A stretch of DNA of 64,000 bases, taken from Diphasiastrum complanatum. Lineage: Eukaryota > Streptophyta > Lycopodiopsida > Lycopodiales > Lycopodiaceae. The translations under genes were made by a program, and so were the position numbers. The notes beneath the pieces were generated by a model, which did not search any database, was not told where the DNA came from, and saw only the letters and a list, made by a program, of their open reading frames with translations. Numbering within the stretch: the stretch's first letter is position 1; the number at the start of each line of letters is the position of its first letter. The DNA is taken from positions 47,088,870 to 47,152,869 of the forward strand of contig CM055102.1 of NCBI GenBank assembly GCA_029204225.1, written 5' to 3'. Positions 61,991-64,000 of the stretch are shown here, piece by piece.

Positions 61991-64000
61991 CTAGCTTGGT
62001 TCAATCATTGCTTTACTAATCACTCCAAGTGATGATCTGAACTTCATAAAAGGTGTCTTTTGAAGTGGTTTAGTAAGTAGATCAGCTACACATTCATTGC
62101 TTGGAACATGCTCCAAAGCAATCTCCTTGGCTTGCACCATTTCTCTCACAAAGTGATGGCATATCTCAATGTGCTTAGATCTTGCATGGAAGATTGGGTT
62201 AGATGCAAGGTGTTGGGCTGATATATTGTCATTGTAGATGATTGGTGCCTCCTCTGAATCCATGATCTTTAGTTCCACCAATAATCTCTTGATCCAAAGT
62301 ACCTCCTTTGTAGTGGTTGTCAAAGCTTTGTACTCGGCCTCGGTTGAAGATAGAGATATAGTTTCTTGCTTTTTTGAAAGCCATGAAACCACACCTTCTC
62401 CTATGAAAGTTAAATAGGCACTTGTTGATTTCCTATCCCTCTTGTCCCCTGCAAAATCTGAATCACTAAATGCATGAAGGTTAATCACATCTCCTCTATA
62501 TAGAATCCCAAAATCCAATGTACCCGAGATGTATCTTAGAATCCTCTTAGCCTTTTTCCAATGGATATTCAATGGCTTTTGCATGGATTGGCTCAACCTA
62601 CATACACTAAAGCTAAGATCTGGTCTAGTTATAGTGATCCACATTAAGGAACCTATAAGTTGCCTAAACAAAGTGATGTCCATGAAGGATCTTTCATCAT
62701 CTTCATTTGGCACTTTTACATCTTGCTCCATTGGTGTGTCAACACTTTTGCATACTTCCATATTAAACTTCTTCAAAAGACTTTGAGCATAGTTTACTTG
62801 ACTTATAAAGATAAAATCAGACTCTCTAAGTACTTCTATGCCTAAGATGAAGTGAAGACACCCTAGATCTACCATCTTGAACTCTAAGGATAGATCTATC
62901 TTGATTTTTTCAATACCATCAACACTATTTCCACTAATGATGATGTCATCTACATAAATGAGTAAAAGTACAATACCAACATCATCAAACTTAATGTAAA
63001 GAGTGGGATCATATTCACTTTGAACAAAAGAAAGTGAAATAAGATAGCAATGTAGTCTTGAATTCCAAGATCTCGAGGCTTGCTTCAAGCCATAGATGCT
63101 TCTTTGGAGATGGCATACTTTGTTCTCCATTCCATGCTTGATGAACCCTTGTGGCTCCTCCATATAGATATCCTCTTCCAAAAAACCATTCAAGAAAGCA
63201 TTAGAGACATCCATTTGACATAGAATCCATCCAAAATGTGATGCAAGTGCAATGATTAGTCTTATTGTGACCATCTTGGCCACGGGTGCAAAAGTTTCCT
63301 CATAGTCTATCCCTCTCTCTTGAGCATAACCTTTTGCAACTAATCTTGCTTTATGTTTGTTAACACTCCCATTTGCATTCAACTTAAGCTTGAATACCCA
63401 CTTGCATCCTATTACATTCCTTTGAGGTCTCTCAACAAGCAACCAAGTTTCATTCTCAATCAAGGCATCATACTCATCCAACATAGCTTTATACCATTCT
63501 TTGGAGTTCAATGCATCTTCAACATTAGACGGTTCTTCAAAAATAGATAAAGCATAAGAAGTGGATGAGATACCCTCAACTTGCTGTCCTTTGCTTTGAT
63601 ATGTGAGCCTTGATGGCTCCACTTTTGCCCTTGAAGATCTCCTTGGTGTGATAGGTGGGTTTGGTGCTTGCTCCTCCATGAGCTCCTCCTCAAAACCAAG
63701 ATCTTGCTCCTCGGCCATCTTCTTCTTGATTGTTGGAGAACTTGAGCCTTCTTCAAGCATATGCATATGATGTTCATCAAAGATGACATCCCTTGAAACA
63801 ACAAATTTGTTCAAGGATGGGAGATAGACTTTGTAGCCCTTGCTTGAGCTTGCATATCCAAGCATGATCCCTCTTGTGGAAGATGGATCCTCCTTGGTTC
63901 TTGTTTCCAATGGCACATGCACATAACATGTACACCCAAAAACTTTCAAGTGATTAAGATTGGGTTTCTTTCCATACAACATCTCATAAGGAGTTTTGCC
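61991..64000 (-). CDS. Copia element E polyprotein (integrase end, RT, RNase H), partial
   Basis: The frame is open from the window edge (KTPYEM precedes the first Met at 63982) to TAG at 61991-61993, at least 669 codons without a stop. Numbered from that Met: integrase C-terminal region HLKVFGCTCYVHV at 11-23; acidic linker with NPPITPRRSSR; RT from ETWLLVERPQ (about 178), with KHKARLVAKGY (209-219), FAPVAKM, the first catalytic Asp in QMDVSNAFLNG (about 258) and YVDD at 343-346; RNase H with FSDSDFAGD, ISLSSTEAEY and ADLLTKPLQ (633-641). All catalytic landmarks seen are intact, so this is the youngest element in the window and could be autonomous if the part beyond 64000 is also intact. Confidence 0.95.
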   Translation of the reverse strand, partial: GKTPYEMLYGKKPNLNHLKVFGCTCYVHVPLETRTKEDPSSTRGIMLGYASSSKGYKVYLPSLNKFVVSRDVIFDEHHMHMLEEGSSSPTIKKKMAEEQDLGFEEELMEEQAPNPPITPRRSSRAKVEPSRLTYQSKGQQVEGISSTSYALSIFEEPSNVEDALNSKEWYKAMLDEYDALIENETWLLVERPQRNVIGCKWVFKLKLNANGSVNKHKARLVAKGYAQERGIDYEETFAPVAKMVTIRLIIALASHFGWILCQMDVSNAFLNGFLEEDIYMEEPQGFIKHGMENKVCHLQRSIYGLKQASRSWNSRLHCYLISLSFVQSEYDPTLYIKFDDVGIVLLLIYVDDIIISGNSVDGIEKIKIDLSLEFKMVDLGCLHFILGIEVLRESDFIFISQVNYAQSLLKKFNMEVCKSVDTPMEQDVKVPNEDDERSFMDITLFRQLIGSLMWITITRPDLSFSVCRLSQSMQKPLNIHWKKAKRILRYISGTLDFGILYRGDVINLHAFSDSDFAGDKRDRKSTSAYLTFIGEGVVSWLSKKQETISLSSTEAEYKALTTTTKEVLWIKRLLVELKIMDSEEAPIIYNDNISAQHLASNPIFHARSKHIEICHHFVREMVQAKEIALEHVPSNECVADLLTKPLQKTPFMKFRSSLGVISKAMIEPS

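Overview
The window is nuclear DNA of a land plant. Host genes have many GT-AG introns and are packed with Ty1/copia retrotransposon debris, and a plant-type telomere motif (TTTAGGG) is present. Very long, repeat-filled introns, LINE fragments of a CPxYxxIRxRY-tailed type and a Crypton-like tyrosine recombinase relic suggest a large-genome, perhaps seed-free, vascular plant such as a fern or lycophyte. That lineage guess is inference only.

Layout. Positions 1-4.9 kb are intergenic with a copia integrase scrap. From 4.9 to 38.2 kb on the minus strand lies one 20-exon gene for the plant TTC27/Emw1-type TPR protein. I rebuilt it exon by exon; it gives an uninterrupted frame of about 981 codons. 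Its introns carry minus-strand copia pieces, LINE pieces, a Ty3/gypsy scrap, tandem duplications and an 84-bp tRNA-like SINE. A second SINE copy sits about 250 bp upstream of the start codon. From 39.9 to 46.7 kb are three plus-strand copia copies in a row, all broken; the third has an LTR carrying a 120-bp pure CT repeat. Directly fused to it is a spliced-looking host gene fragment (46.7-47.8 kb), followed by a convergent minus-strand gene fragment (48.2-49.2 kb). I could name neither.

From 50.6 to 53.7 kb a decayed two-exon gene for a DUF3504/Crypton-type tyrosine recombinase is bracketed by two direct copies of a roughly 350-bp repeat, with several long palindromes and tandem repeats. This is the most unusual unit in the window. 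From 54.8 to 57.0 kb, minus strand, is a four-exon exostosin-family (GT47) glycosyltransferase gene with a TATA box. From 58.9 kb to the end, a plus-strand copia element (LTR, primer binding site, decayed gag-pol) is interrupted inside integrase by the 3' LTR of a younger minus-strand copia element. The pol of that younger element is open to the window edge.

The host genes are unrelated in function: a TPR protein of a conserved eukaryotic family and a Golgi glycosyltransferase. Most of the rest is layered transposon history. No tRNA or rRNA gene, CRISPR array or bacterial-type feature was seen.
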